Origin: Acanthosepion pharaonis
Taxonomy: Eukaryota > Mollusca > Cephalopoda > Sepiida > Sepiidae
Direction of reading: 5' to 3'
NCBI GenBank assembly: GCA_903632075.3
Contig: CAHIKZ030005576.1
Coordinates: 1,609,001 to 1,673,000, forward strand
Length of the DNA: 64,000 nt
The notes under the pieces are model-generated. The model saw nothing but the letters and a program-made list of their open reading frames with translations, ran no database searches and had not been told where the DNA came from. Shown here piece by piece: positions 1 through 11,178 of this stretch; within the stretch, counting starts at the first letter, position 1; every line of letters begins with the position of its first letter. The position numbers and the translations under genes are program-made.

Positions 1-252
1 GATTAGCATATAGGTTTCTATTTATAACCTATTAATGCACACCATTCCAGTTTTAAGGCAGTGTCATTAATAAATTAATAATCTAATTGAGATTCATGCA
101 AAGCAATTTTTTACTTTAATGATGAAAATGATTTTCATACTTTTTCTTCATCCTTGATAAATGCTATTAAATATTTTGCTAGAAAAAAAAAGGCATATCT
201 GCAACATGAAACATGATAAAAAAAAAAAAAAAGATTCCAAGAGTTATCTTAC

Positions 253-615
253 CGGTCTCCAAATGGATGATCAGGCACACACCAACCCCCACCATCTCCA
301 CCAAAGTAATTAGGCTGCCAAATAATTGCACGTGAGAAATTGGCAGCATCTGTGGTAAAATCAAAATATGGTAATGTGATTCCACAGTCTACTTCTTTGA
401 GTTGCTGCTCAAGTTGCCTGAGGAACATACGATGCCAGGGTAAATAGAATGCTTCACCATGGGAATGCATGTTATGCACCATGTACAGGTCACGGAACCT
501 GTCCCAAACATTATCAACCTTAGACAGACGGATTTGTGATACAGCCTGTTGGAACCTCACTGTCTCATCCCATGTCATATCACGGATCTCCTTCCGTACA
601 TTTATTTTCTCACAC
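253..615 (-). CDS. Exon 9: tyrosinase domain, copper-A half
   Basis: Encodes residues 509-629 of the visible protein. The acceptor is TGACAG before 615 and the donor is GTAAGA after 253. The entry base completes an Arg codon begun in exon 8; the exon leaves in phase 2. The copper-A signature is clear: His556/His559, His561, then eight residues to His570 in a YLPWHRMFL block. A canonical tyrosinase uses three His here to bind one copper of a dicopper site that oxidises phenols. Downstream comes LPYFDFT, where most tyrosinases have Tyr-Trp-Asp-Trp, then a FGGDGGGWCVPDHPFGD stretch typical of mollusc-type tyrosinases, with Cys586 and Cys621. There is a sequon at Asn601. The copper-B half must lie below position 1. 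A hemocyanin-like unit is the alternative, but the PWHR block and short spacing favour tyrosinase. Confidence 0.92.
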
Positions 616-1390
616 CTGTCATTAAAAAGAGAAAAACAAAATGGTCTGTTAGATAATATTAAAAATCTATTGTAGATTTATAACTTTGACTAAAATATTA
701 GTTCTTGATTGTTTATTATTAAAAATTAACAATGGGAAAGATATTCATCATCATCATCAATCTGATGACCAGATGTGATCATAGAGTCAATTGCACAACT
801 GAATACCTGATCAGTTATGTCCACATATCTGGGTTGAAAGCCAAAGATATTCATTTATGTCTTGATGGAACCAATTCCTCTCCTGGTCAATTTGGATTCA
901 ATGTCCACACACTTGAAGGTTCACCTTGATCACAGACATAGCTGTTTATTCTGTTGGAGAAATCCTCTTCCCTGCCTATTGATTTCAGTCGAGGAAGTTC
1001 TCCACTCAGCAATGCTATGACATAACCATGTTGGCTGTATCCATAGCTATAGAACCCAGGCTATCCCATTGTGCTAGATAGCTATTGACCCTATAAGAAG
1101 GTTCTCTATTGGTTGTCTTGTAAAACTGTAAACAAACTTTGATTATAGTGTTAATAATTTTGAGGCTTTAATATTTCAAATTTCCTTTCGAGAATCAAAT
1201 CTGGTAAAAACATCAGAAAACAAAGAGTTCAGTTGTTCATAGACCAAATTAACACAGTTAATGAATGAGATTTTGAATGAAGAAAAAAATGCAGAGTGGA
1301 TAAATAACAAAAAATGTTTCATATTGGGAAAGACAGAAAACTGGATTCTAGAAATAAATGACTATAAAGACACATTCCATAATATTTTCC
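616..1390. other. Intron 8, part: no feature recognised
   Basis: Intronic AT-rich DNA next to exon 9. The stretch from about 760 to 1130 is less AT-rich and reads like an old dispersed repeat, but no open frame, terminal repeat or promoter box identifies it. Confidence 0.4.
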
Positions 1391-1790
1391 TCTGCAGAGT
1401 CTGGAAAAAAATTAGACCATTAATTTAAATAATTTAATCAATTTGTTTAAGGTATATTTTATGAAGCCAAAATATTCAGCTATTACATAAAATGCTCTAA
1501 GTATGCTAATTCCATAATTTTTACCTGAGGTTGTATGTAATAGTTATTCTGAAATAATTTTTATTTTTTTTAGTTAAGAGAATTTCATAATTTTTTTCCT
1601 AAACACTGGGTTAATTCCATAATAATTTTCTCTGCATGGTTTGGGAAAAAAACTACCATTAATTTAAATAATTTAATATAGTTTGTTTAAGGTATATTTT
1701 ATGAAATCACGATGGGTTGCTATTAAATAAAAATTTTACATCTTATGTTATTACTTTAGTTACTACTAAATGAAAAACCTAAATGAGCAT

Positions 1791-2623
1791 CCTTTTCTTT
1801 TATGCACTGCTTTTCTTCAGGACCAGCATTCATGGCTCTCCACAACTTTCAATCTTGTGTGGCTCTTAGCAGTTTTTCTCCCTTTACTAAGGCCAAATTC
1901 TGCCATCCATTCACATAAGCTCGTCAGATAAGTGGCTCACTGCCTTCCCCTATTTCTTGTGCTCTCAATACGCCTCATGAGGATTAAGTTTTCCAAGCCC
2001 TCCATCCTCAAGAAATTTCAGCTTTTTTTTCCTGATTTTGAGTATAAGTGTCCTTTCTGTTGCCATCCTCTTTAAGACATCCTTGTTGCTTACTTGCTCT
2101 GTTCATGGAATTTTCAGTGTTGTTCCGTAGAACATTTCTACTGCTCTAGTTTTTTTCCTTATCGTTGGGGAAAATATCCAAGATTCAATGCCACGTAAGA
2201 GGATGGATATCACATAGCAATCCAATATTCTTTGTTTCTAATGAAATTTTTCCATTTTTCAATACACTGCTTAGCTTTTGGAACACCTCTTTTATTAGCC
2301 CAATGTATGTTCAGATCTCACTGTCACATTTTTCATCCTCTGTTAAAACGCTTCCCATATATTTGAACTTCTGCACCTGCTTGATGTCAACATCTCCAAT
2401 TTATAACTTGCATCTTCGAATTTTTTTCCTCCTGATGACCATACTTTCTGTCTTCTTGCAGTTGATGGTTACTCCTTTTTCCTTGATTTTTTTTCTACCA
2501 CTGTGTCTAAATGGCCCTGTAGTTTCCTTTCTGAGTTGGCTATCAGCACAGTGTTATCTGCATATCTTATATGGTTAAGACTACACCAGCCGATTATAAT
2601 TCCTGGTAGAGTCTCCATCCTCT
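1791..2623 (-). pseudogene. LINE reverse-transcriptase C-terminal fragment (RTE/Jockey-like)
   Basis: Read on the minus strand, broken frames give the late reverse-transcriptase region: a YADNTVLIA catalytic-type box near 2560, then VTINCKKTESMV, then a FKYMGS-like box, followed by the post-RT tail. Non-LTR retrotransposons use this enzyme for target-primed insertion. Several frameshifts and stops make it dead. Its A-rich 3' end lies at 1791, and CATCC occurs at both borders as a possible short target duplication. The same family recurs at 6690-7090, 39760-40230, 42620-43015 and 63780-64000. Confidence 0.75.
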
Positions 2624-2791
2624 AAGTGTGCTAATTCCATAATTTTTGTCAGTGGTGGTATGTAATGATTAATCTGAAATAATTCAGGTTTCTTTTAATT
2701 AAAACTGACACTATTTAAAATTTCAACAGACATCTTACATTAGAACTAAGTACTAATTCTTTGTTGATAAATTTCAGATTTGTTTTTCAAT

Positions 2792-2924
2792 ATTTGGTTA
2801 TTCTATAACATTTTCTTTATATCATTAATTTAAATAATTTAATCTTGTTTAAGGTATGATACCTTAAACAAGATTAAATTATTTAAATTAATGATATAAA
2901 GAAAATGTTATAGAATAACCAAAT
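2792..2924. repeat. Perfect 133-base palindrome
   Basis: Two 66-base arms, 2792-2857 and 2859-2924, are exact reverse complements around a single base at 2858. In DNA this could extrude a cruciform. Sister repeat copies show that the left arm is ancestral and the right arm is an inverted duplicate replacing about nine bases. Either a fold-back (template-switch) mutation or an assembly or library artefact would give this structure. Confidence 0.97.
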
Positions 2925-3473
2925 AAACCAGAATATTCAGCTATTAAATAAAAAATGTTTTGCATCTTATCTGTGAATAGTTAATTTACTGCTAAGTAAA
3001 AGGCCTAAGTGAACATCCTGTAAGTGTGTTAATTCTATAATTTTTGCCAAAGAGTTATATTAATTACGAGTTTGATCCTTTGAACTAAAAGAGACTAAGC
3101 CTACTGATTAAATTATAATTTAAATATTAAATCATAATAGCCAAAAATGCTTTATTGCATTTTTAGTAAATATTATATAAGTAATCATTTTAAAAATCCA
3201 TTGATCATTTTGTGAGCTTAAGATATATAACTAAAGATAATGGTATTCATATAAAATAAAATCTTTTGACTTTAAATATGAAATAATACTAGGTTTTATT
3301 TTTATTAGATAGAAGTATTGTCACACATTATTATTAATCTTTGACAAGTATTTATTTTCATCTTCAATTTTTATTACATTTGTTAACCATTATTACTTTT
3401 TGAATAGTATTTACATTCATCTTTACTTTTAATAAGAAGATGCATTTAATTTTTTGCTATTTACTTTTGTGGA

Positions 3474-3835
3474 GTGAATAGCCATAGTCAAATACAAAAT
3501 AAGAGGCTGTACTGTCCAACAAACAGAATTAACAAAGTTTGCAATAAAAATAAAAAAAAAAAAAAACAGGACAAAAATGAAATAATATCAAGCAAACAAT
3601 ATATGCAAGGTAAATTAACAATCAGTAAACAAAAAATTCGCAAACTAAGAATTGGTATCAACACAAAAAAGCAAGTTCGTCAAGTGAACGTAGCATTCTG
3701 ACTTCTAGACAAAGCAGATCAGGAGTGAGTCATGTCAAACTGCTAACCAAAAAATCCCATCATGCATTTGTGTGCTTTTGCTTATAAAAGTATAGGGACA
3801 AGTGTTTTTCAGTCATTCCTGGCAAGATAGAAAAT
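3474..3835 (-). mobile_element. Ty1/copia leader/LTR copy, antisense
   Basis: On the minus strand this matches the sequence upstream of the copia Gag at 32330-32700: ATTGCAAACTTTGTTAATTC, a GGACAGT block, and an ATG followed by GCT at 3485-3483. The far part includes CTTTGTCTAGAAGTC and the TTGCATATATTGTTTGC block. It breaks off just beyond the Gag start codon. It may be an LTR plus leader, or a truncated element. Confidence 0.65.
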
Positions 3836-4082
3836 CAGCAACTTTCATGTAAATTTTTACTAGATAAAGCATTTTCAATCATTGTTATTAATTTTTGACT
3901 AGTATTTGCTTTCATCATCATATTTTAGTTGCTTTTTAGTGCAATTTTTACACAGGTTATCAATCTGTGGCAATAAGAATATAGTTCAGAGAGGTTAGAA
4001 ATAATATGAAATAATATAAATTAAAATATTAAATGTTATAATGAAAATAAATATTAAATATTAGAATGAAATATCAAATCAC

Positions 4083-4327
4083 CTGCATTTCCATTTGCCT
4101 CCAGACATACATGTACATTCTTCACAACCAATAGTAGCTTTCTGTCCTTGACGAACATTACTGCGGCCTGGTATATAACAATAATTGACCTTGTCACCTG
4201 CAGGACGAGTTACAGGGCACTGAGCTATATCACAGCTCAGTCCTGGATAAAAGCCAACCACTTCAAATTCCTCATTTAGATCCTCAGATTTTCTATGCAA
4301 TCTTCTGCAAGCAGTCGCACTCAGTAT
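4083..4327 (-). CDS. Exon 8: Cys-rich segment with VWC-like end
   Basis: Encodes residues 428-508 plus two bases of the Arg509 codon. The acceptor is TTTTTTCAG before 4327, the donor GTGATT after 4083. It enters in phase 0 and leaves in phase 2. It carries Cys434, 459, 464, 477, 495, 498, 500 and 508. The last five, with the C-x2-C-x-C spacing at 495-500 and Cys508/Cys510 after a WKC turn, look like the second half of a von Willebrand C domain. VWC domains bind BMP-type ligands or matrix in known families. The first half (428-476) matches nothing I can name. The exon joins the Kunitz part to the tyrosinase domain. Confidence 0.88.
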
Positions 4328-4871
4328 CTGAAAAAAGAAATTAAAACTGCTTCGTAAATCAGTCATTTTTAAATAACTGAAAATATATGATGTCTTTAAA
4401 TCTATCCTGTAATAAACTGGTTTTAACTTGAGTGACTAACAAATTTGACTATTATTATATTACATATGATAGAAAAAATAAGAAGGAGACCCAAGTTTCG
4501 CCATCTCTAAAAATAAATAAAAAATTCAGAATCTCTTGGCTATGGAAGTGATATTTCCACAAACCAATCAGAAACTTTTTCAATAATGATATGATGACAT
4601 AGACTGGTGAACTAATCAAAAATGGTCCCAACAAAGATATGACATTGTGTGGATCTATTACACATGAACATACATACATACAAAAATACAAATCACACAT
4701 AACGCCAAGCATTCATTGGTTAATTAATAACAACTACGTTATTATAGGCAATTTACAAATCGCAATAATGCAACAATTTTGTAATCACTCTATTTTTAAG
4801 TAGTCAATTTTGTGCACTTTTGGGAGAAACGAACCACAGAAGTTTTCTTTAGTGTCCCCAAAGCTCGCTCA

Positions 4872-4964
4872 CTGATTGGTCAATGGCCAACCAATCAGAT
4901 CGTTTGCACATGAAGAATAATTCTACCTGTGCAGCGATTTGGAGCCTACAGTCACTTATTTAAG
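4872..4964 (+). promoter_or_regulatory. CCAAT-box pair and TATA-like box
   Basis: An inverted pair of CCAAT boxes sits at 4872-4880 (CTGATTGGT) and 4889-4898 (AACCAATCAG). TATTTAAG follows at 4957-4964, about 60 bases downstream, with CTCATT initiator-like sequence some 20 bases further. The spacing is that of a polymerase II promoter on the plus strand, opposite to the host gene. No downstream coding frame is seen. It could be the U3 region of a solo LTR lying roughly between 4740 and 5360. This is suggestive only. Confidence 0.35.
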
Positions 4965-5369
4965 CTAAGGTCTTTTTCATCTCATTAGCGAGAAATTCAA
5001 CTGCCAAACGAATCCACGACAGTTGAAACTGTGTGCCAACTTTCTCACTCACACAAACCACTCACATGCTGAACGTACCTTGTACACACTCACATAAACT
5101 TTTCTTACACAATATCTTTCAAGAACAATCATTACAAGAGACTCTCATGAACATTCTTCCAGTGAACTTTGGAACACTAAAATAACAGCTAAAGAGAGAT
5201 AACTCTTGGTTAATTCAACCTTTTCTTTCTTAAATGCATGCTTTCCTTCACATTGTTGTTTGATATTGTACATCTTGTTAAATACAAATTTTATGTGTAA
5301 CAATGTCTTTTGGTTATCCTTTTCTGCATGAGCCCTGTTTCCTAATCTAAAGTTAAATTAATGTGGTGA

Positions 5370-6335
5370 AGTCCACCACAACATCACAGTTCACAGACCA
5401 ATCAGAAGTGAAGCAGCAATTTCTAAACAGATCTTTTTGCTTTGTCAACATACATATAAAAGGTGAGCAACAGCCAAATTAAATCAGAATAGAACCAAAA
5501 TACTAAACACATGCACAATCCACAAACTTCCGCATAGACTACATCTATACATACTTCCTTCAAACAATTTACACAGGCAACTACAACATCTAATATATAT
5601 ATGTGTGTGTGCATCTGCAAATCATTATATATGAGGTTATGATGTTAAATGGCACAGAAATTTTTCTTTTGATAAACTTTTTTGGATTCTTCCTATCTTT
5701 TGTGTGTCAAGAGCAAGTAAATAATGATAAACAAGTCCAAAACAACAATTTTCACAGCCAATTTAATAAAAAAACAATTTAACACATAAAAAGTAAAGAA
5801 AATATCTTCCTGATGAATCAAAATCAAAATACATAGAAATAAATTCAACCACAATTTTCATTTTATAAATGTTACACTCATAAAAAAAAAGAAAATAATT
5901 CACTCAGAAGGAAAATCCTCAAGAGTGCCGCTATTGAATATTATCCAAATATTAATCTACACCCAGGTTTTTTTCCCAATATCACCTTTCCTAACAGAAT
6001 TACTACTCTCCCAAATCAACGTACCCAACAAATATATCAAGAAATTAAAAGAAAATGGCTGAATCCATCAACACAACAATACAAACAATATTTCTATGTT
6101 AGAAAATATTTTCACATGTAAAGTAATTGATGTAATTTTTCAGTTGACTATATGAATATACAATAGCATTTCTAAATTCTTCTAGTTGCTAATGACATTT
6201 TGTTTGTTGTTTATAGATACTTAGTTTCAATAAATTCATTTCCTTTTTTTGCCTTGAAAAAGTCCACATTGGATGAAATGTGTCAACTAAAACTACAGTT
6301 TTCCTATTGTCTTTTTTTTCCAAAGGTTAATTCTG

Positions 6336-6337
<2 letters not shown>
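5370..6337. other. Intron 7, part: nothing recognised
   Basis: AT-rich intronic DNA with a short (TA)(TG) run near 5592-5612. No coding frame, terminal inverted repeat or SINE box was found. Confidence 0.4.

Positions 6338-6371
<34 letters not shown>
6338..6371. repeat. (TA)n microsatellite
   Basis: Uninterrupted TA dinucleotides in intron 7. Confidence 0.97.
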
Positions 6372-6375
<4 letters not shown>

Positions 6376-6689
6376 CACGCACAATCTCAAGGATTCTTTG
6401 GATCCACAATATATATCTTTGGACTTATCACTATCCTTCTTATATATGTTGAGTCATATAAAAATTAATTTTGCTTATATTAACTGTGTTGATTTTCTTT
6501 CAACCTTTGCACAAAGCCACATAGATATATGGTAGGATATGTTATAAGGTAACCTCACACCACATGACCACCCACTACAAACAGATTAGTAAAGATTTTA
6601 ATAAAATGTCCATGAACAAACTGAATCTAGTGTATTTGCATAATCTAAAAGAAGCAATTCAGCTGAAGTTTAAATTTTAGGTTGTACTT

Positions 6690-7090
6690 GAAACAACAGA
6701 AATGTGGTTCTACAGAAGGATGCTGAGAATACAATAGACTGAATATGTGAGCAATGACAAAGTTTTACAGAAAATGAAAACAAAAAGGACACTTATACTT
6801 AGGAAGAGACAGTTGAAATTTCTAGAGCACATTGTGAGGAAAGAGAACTTGGGAAATTTGACACTCATAGGACATATTGAAAGCAAGAGGGAAAGAGGAA
6901 AACAGCACATAACCTACCTAATAAGCTTGTGCAAATGACTGGTAGAACTGAGATTAGTAGATAGCAAAAAAACAAAGTTTACTAAGAGCTACAAAGGACA
7001 GGAAAGTGTGGAAATCTGTGATCGCACATGTTCTGAAGTGCCACAGCAGATAGAAAAAGAGAACATTGTTATCATTCAAAAGAAAATTAG
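6690..7090 (+). pseudogene. LINE post-RT tail (same family as 1791-2623)
   Basis: Encodes a broken but readable tail: an FYRRMLRI box, then LRKRQLKFLEHIVRK, then IESKRERGKQ. This is the conserved segment after the reverse transcriptase in RTE/Jockey-like LINEs. Related text is seen at 39840-40060 and, inverted, at 42780-42960. A poly(T) run follows at 7112-7136. Confidence 0.75.
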
Positions 7091-7111
7091 TGTAAAGTAA
7101 GCTAGAATGGC

Positions 7112-7136
<25 letters not shown>
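7112..7136. repeat. Poly(T) tract
   Basis: Homopolymer of about 25 T. Most likely the antisense poly(A) of an old retroposed copy; no source identified. Confidence 0.9.
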
Positions 7137-7143
<7 letters not shown>

Positions 7144-7349
7144 TGCAAATATAGACGAGTCAAGAACTGTCATTTAATAGTTATCTCCCTTGATAAACAG
7201 GTCAACTAAACAAGGGATTGTACTCTGTAACGAGTATTATTTCTCCTGGCTAAAAACTTTTCTTAGGCCACTGTATATGTATATTTATAATTTTATATTT
7301 TACTTAAAATGATCCTTTTCTTATCACTTTACTTATTTAATAAAATATA

Positions 7350-8007
7350 TTTTTATATATATTTGAGGAGATCTTTTTGAAAAAAAAGTTTGTTTTTTTT
7401 AAATAATTTTTTTAAAGTTTTAATTTAGATTTTTTATTAACTCTTTATTTTCATAATCACCTAAGATTTTTGAAATTACAACGAGTATGATTGATGATGT
7501 TCCTTTTTTGTTTACTCTCTGTTGTTTGTCATGTCCGATCCACCCCTTTTCTTTTTCCCATGTTGCTTTTTGAATATATTCTCTCTATTTTATTCGTCAC
7601 ATCAGGTGAAGAGGTCAACCTGTCAGCAGCATCTCTACACTTATTACCCTCCTTTCCCTATCTTACTCTCCTTCCCCCATACTCTCTTTAGACATACATA
7701 TCTCCCTCTCTTCCTCCCACTTTCTCTTTCCTTTTCCCCCATATTAAAACCTTATTTTAAAATCTATATCTTCCTGTCTTATGCTTGGAAAATGTTTTTT
7801 TTGTTTTTTTTTGCTGGGTAAATTTAAACTTCATCTGTTGCTGTAAAATTGCTTGATCTTATGAAACAAGAATTTTGATCTCATGAAATAAAATATTACC
7901 ATGGATTTCTAAATTTTCAACTTCCATCATTATTATTTCCTCTGTTTTTACATTCAGCCCTCTTTGAATTTATACACTTTTTGAAATTATCCCTACTAAT
8001 TGCCAAA

Positions 8008-8012
<5 letters not shown>
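7350..8012. other. Intron 7, part: T-rich DNA
   Basis: Strong T/C bias on the plus strand between about 7490 and 7810 produces spurious open frames rich in Leu, Phe and Pro. Nothing recognisable is encoded. Confidence 0.4.
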
Positions 8013-8038
<26 letters not shown>

Positions 8039-8039
8039 T

Positions 8040-8500
8040 GGTGTGTGGACGAGTGGTTAAAACCTTTGCTTTCTGAACAGATGAGATCAGGGTTTGAGTC
8101 TCATCATCGGTTTGTCAGGAATATGACTTCTTAATATCAGCCTGGGGAGGTATCACAGTGTGTAACGCCTTTGGAAAGTGCTGAAAAACCATACCCCAGG
8201 TCAACACAAACCTTGTGATTGAGCGGAATCAGGTAGAACAGTTCCATCAATGATTGTGCTAGCAAAAAAATCACAATTCATCGTGACCAACAGTTTGAGC
8301 ATACTAGCCTTGTTCAAACTGTTGATCATGCCAGATAATGCACACTCTCCCAGAAACTGTAGGTAAGGATGCTCAGTATAGTTGCAGGATATACCATAGA
8401 TTGGCTCTGTGAATGTTAAACAAACACAAATGTACCCGAATAGGCATCTGTGCAACAGGGATTGGTTTGCCACTTCAGCAGGTAGACATTAGACCATATT
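8040..8500 (+). mobile_element. tRNA-derived SINE, family 2
   Basis: The head GTGTGTGGACGAGTGGTTAA and GGGTTTGAGTCTC give polymerase III A and B boxes with the spacing of a tRNA. A tRNA-unrelated body of about 400 bases follows, with blocks such as GTTGATCATGCCAGATAATG and CTGTGAATGTTAAACAAACA. Other copies are at 15866-16290, 60925-61400 (plus) and 24185-24640 (minus). A TA tract abuts its 5' end. It is non-autonomous, presumably mobilised by a LINE. Confidence 0.85.
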
Positions 8501-8639
8501 TTATTGTGCATATAATTTAGCATGGTCATGATTTGAGATTTTATTACTACAATCCAAATCTGATGACACCACACCACCTGCCAGTCAGCTACTCTCCCAT
8601 CTGTTGCCCTTTCTACCCATATTGTGTAATTTTTAAGAT

Positions 8640-9360
8640 CTGAAAACTTCAGGTAATGCTGCCTGAAGTTTTGACAAGTTGAGTGAATGCCAGACCAGGA
8701 AAGGAAAATTCTTGCATTACAGACAGCAAAACAGTGAAAATAAAGTTACCTGTTTTAATACATTCTTTATTTCACATGCTTTCTTATTAATTCTTCCCAA
8801 AAAGGCTGCTTCTCACCTCAGCTGATCAGTCAATTTTCTATAAAGTTCTCTCGCAGGCTACAAGAATAACTTTTAGCAGCAAAGGAAATAGATATTCTAA
8901 CAGGACAGGACAATAAGATCTTTAATCATTTGTCAAGAAGCTATCTGCCAAATTTCTTATGCCAGTCATTACGTTTAATTGTAAATTCTTCAAATTGGAG
9001 TCTTTCCTTTTTTCATCTTCAACAATTTCCTTTTACTGTCTTCTCAGTGAAGTGAAATGATTGTTCTCATTCTTTTACTGAGATGAAAATACCCATTCTA
9101 TTTATTGGGAAATTTGGGATTATGGTAGAGAACAGATGTGTTTAATCTTTTCATTAATCACTATTCACAATGTTTACATGTATTCCAAATTTGGTCAACC
9201 ATCTCAGCCTTTTCTATGTAGCACCAACCTTTCAGTGCAATTCTTTCATCTAATTGGTCTGGGATCCTCTTACTACAACTAGTAAAGGGAGGCAGCATTA
9301 GTTACAACATCTGAACGTCCAATCATTTACCAACTGGTAAAACCAAAGCAAAAAAAAACT
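8640..9360. other. Intron 7, part: nothing recognised
   Basis: Mixed-composition intronic DNA without a convincing frame or repeat border. Confidence 0.4.
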
Positions 9361-9364
9361 TATT

Positions 9365-9757
9365 TATACTATTGTCATCATTATTTACATTATTTGGACT
9401 ATTGTCCTCATCTTTGTCACCATATTTATTACAGCATTTTGGCCATTGTATTCTCCGGCCTTCTTCAGGTGGTTGGAATGTCAAACTGAACTCTTTATTT
9501 TGCTCACTGGGGTAGAGTCTAAATAATATAAATAAAAAAAAATTCTAGTTCCACTTTTTTGCCATGTTTAATGGATGTCAATATATCAGTTATCTCCTGT
9601 TAATCCTCCACCTTTAACCGGGTATCAGATTTCCAAGTCTCTGGTCTTCATCAGATGCCTTAACTTTCGGTATTGAAATTTAATCTAACTCTTTGGGTCC
9701 TGTCACTTGATCTAACTAGATAACTTATTCCATTTATCCACTGTGCCATGTGTTTGG
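9365..9757 (-). mobile_element. tRNA-derived SINE, family 1 (antisense)
   Basis: Read on the minus strand, the order is CACATGGCACAGTGGATAAA (A box), a degraded B box, the GAACTAGA block, then the body motif CCACCTGAAGAAGGCCGGAG, the GCCAAAATG block and the GATGAGGACAATAGTCC tail. The best-preserved copy of the family is 49090-49435. Confidence 0.8.
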
Positions 9758-9859
9758 TTACAAAAGGACAATTTTTCTTTCAAAAAATACCTTTTTTGAT
9801 TAAATGTCATTTTATTTTCCAGGCAATCAAACACTTGTCAAAATTATTTTGCTTGTTTT

Positions 9860-10580
9860 TGATGAATGGCCTTTCTTGACCTCTTCATAACTTTCATGTT
9901 TTTCTATCCAAAACTAGAATCAGGTGTTTGTAAAAACAACCTAGGTTTCAAATCTCAAATTCATATCTTTACATCTGAACTCGTATTACTTTCAAAGCCA
10001 AAAGAAAAAGTTCTTGTTTTGCCAGGAAAAAGAATTTATGATATTAACCCTTGTTGAGTGACCATTAATGTAGTTTTCACTTTTTTCTAACTACCACACT
10101 GCTTATTGTGTCACAATAACTAATGCTATATCTTAATATGTATGTTTGTCCAGCCATATGTTAATTTTTATTTCATTTTTTTTTTAATATTACTTTTTTG
10201 TCCTATATTTGTTTACTTATGTTCATGGGAATTTTTTTTATTAAGGTAAAATAGAAATATTTTTTGAATCATCAGATGCAACAATTGTGATTTTATCAAT
10301 ATCCCTGGACCAAATGAAAATTTTCAGCTTCTTTTTAAAGTAATTGATACAAACATCACAGAATTCATTTTAGATATTTGGAAAACCAGAAATAATAATA
10401 ATGATGTAATAAAAATAATAAGTATTGTAAATTGCAAATAACATACTTACTAATAAGGCACTTAATTTACTGATATTAAGCAATTGCAAACTATACATAA
10501 ATTTGCTCTCTTTGTGAATGTTGAATAATAAAATACTAACCAGTTGAAAATAATTCCTTGTATTTCATGGATTACATCAA
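9860..10580. other. Intron 7, part: nothing recognised
   Basis: AT-rich intronic DNA; a short open frame at 9866-10057 has no recognisable motif. Confidence 0.35.
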
Positions 10581-10624
10581 AAAAGAAAAAAGCAGTGGAA
10601 AGCAATGATTTTCTGTAGTAAATT

Positions 10625-11060
10625 GCCACCAAATAGAGTAAAGAAAGTAAGAAGGGTCTTATATGCCAGTAAATATTGTAAGAGATCTTATATGTAATTA
10701 AATACAGTAAATAAGGTAAGAGGTATTATATGCCATCAAATACAGTAAATAAGGTAAGCAGGGTCTTATATTCCATCAAATATGGTTGATGATGGGAGGG
10801 GATATATGCTTATCAAATATAGCCAATTGAGAGGAATCTTATATGCCATCATATACAGCAAATAAGGTAGGTGGGGTCTTATATACTATTAAATATGGTA
10901 AACATCATTGGTGGGTTTTATATGCCATCAAATATGATAAATAAGCTGCAGACGGGTCTTATCAAATAAGGTAAAAAGGGCGAAAGTTGTCATATATGGT
11001 ATCAAATATGGTAAATAGTGTGGCATTTTATATATTTATTACACATTAAATAGGTTGGGA
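10625..11060. repeat. Minisatellite, about 40-base unit
   Basis: About ten degenerate tandem units around the core GGGTCTTATATGCCATCAAA followed by TATGGTAAATAAGGTAAG. Unit length drifts and internal deletions are common, so the array is old. It lies 120 bases below exon 7. Confidence 0.9.
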
Positions 11061-11178
11061 ATTTATATACTATCATGTATACAAATCCAAGTAAATACGA
11101 TAAAACAAAATCAAACATAAAATAGAAAATTGATTGTTTTGCAACTTTTAATTATAACCTGATATTGGTATGACTTAC

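Larger units (their letters stand above)
1398..3060. repeat. Diverged repeat, about three copies
   Basis: Three copies share the block TTAATTTAAATAATTTAAT followed by GTTTAAGGTAT, then a CTATTA(A/C)ATAAA block and a CTAATTCCATAATTTTT block. They begin near 1418, 1659 and 2824. The second copy is split by the LINE fragment at 1791-2623: its left part ends in GAGCATCC and its right part resumes at TCTAAGTGTGC. The third copy carries the 133-base palindrome at the point where the other copies read GGTATATTTTATGA. No coding potential is seen. Confidence 0.7.

Noticed and set aside
5592..5612. Short TA/TG run as a regulatory site
   Set aside because: Ordinary dinucleotide repeat without nearby promoter elements.
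7491..7821. Two overlapping Leu/Phe/Pro-rich frames
   Set aside because: Explained by the C/T bias of the plus strand; no motif, no splice context.
8201..8473. 90-residue minus-strand frame
   Set aside because: It is the antisense of a family 2 SINE body.
10625..11060. Possible CRISPR-like array of repeats and spacers
   Set aside because: Units are directly tandem and degenerate, without conserved repeats separated by unique spacers, and the DNA is eukaryotic.
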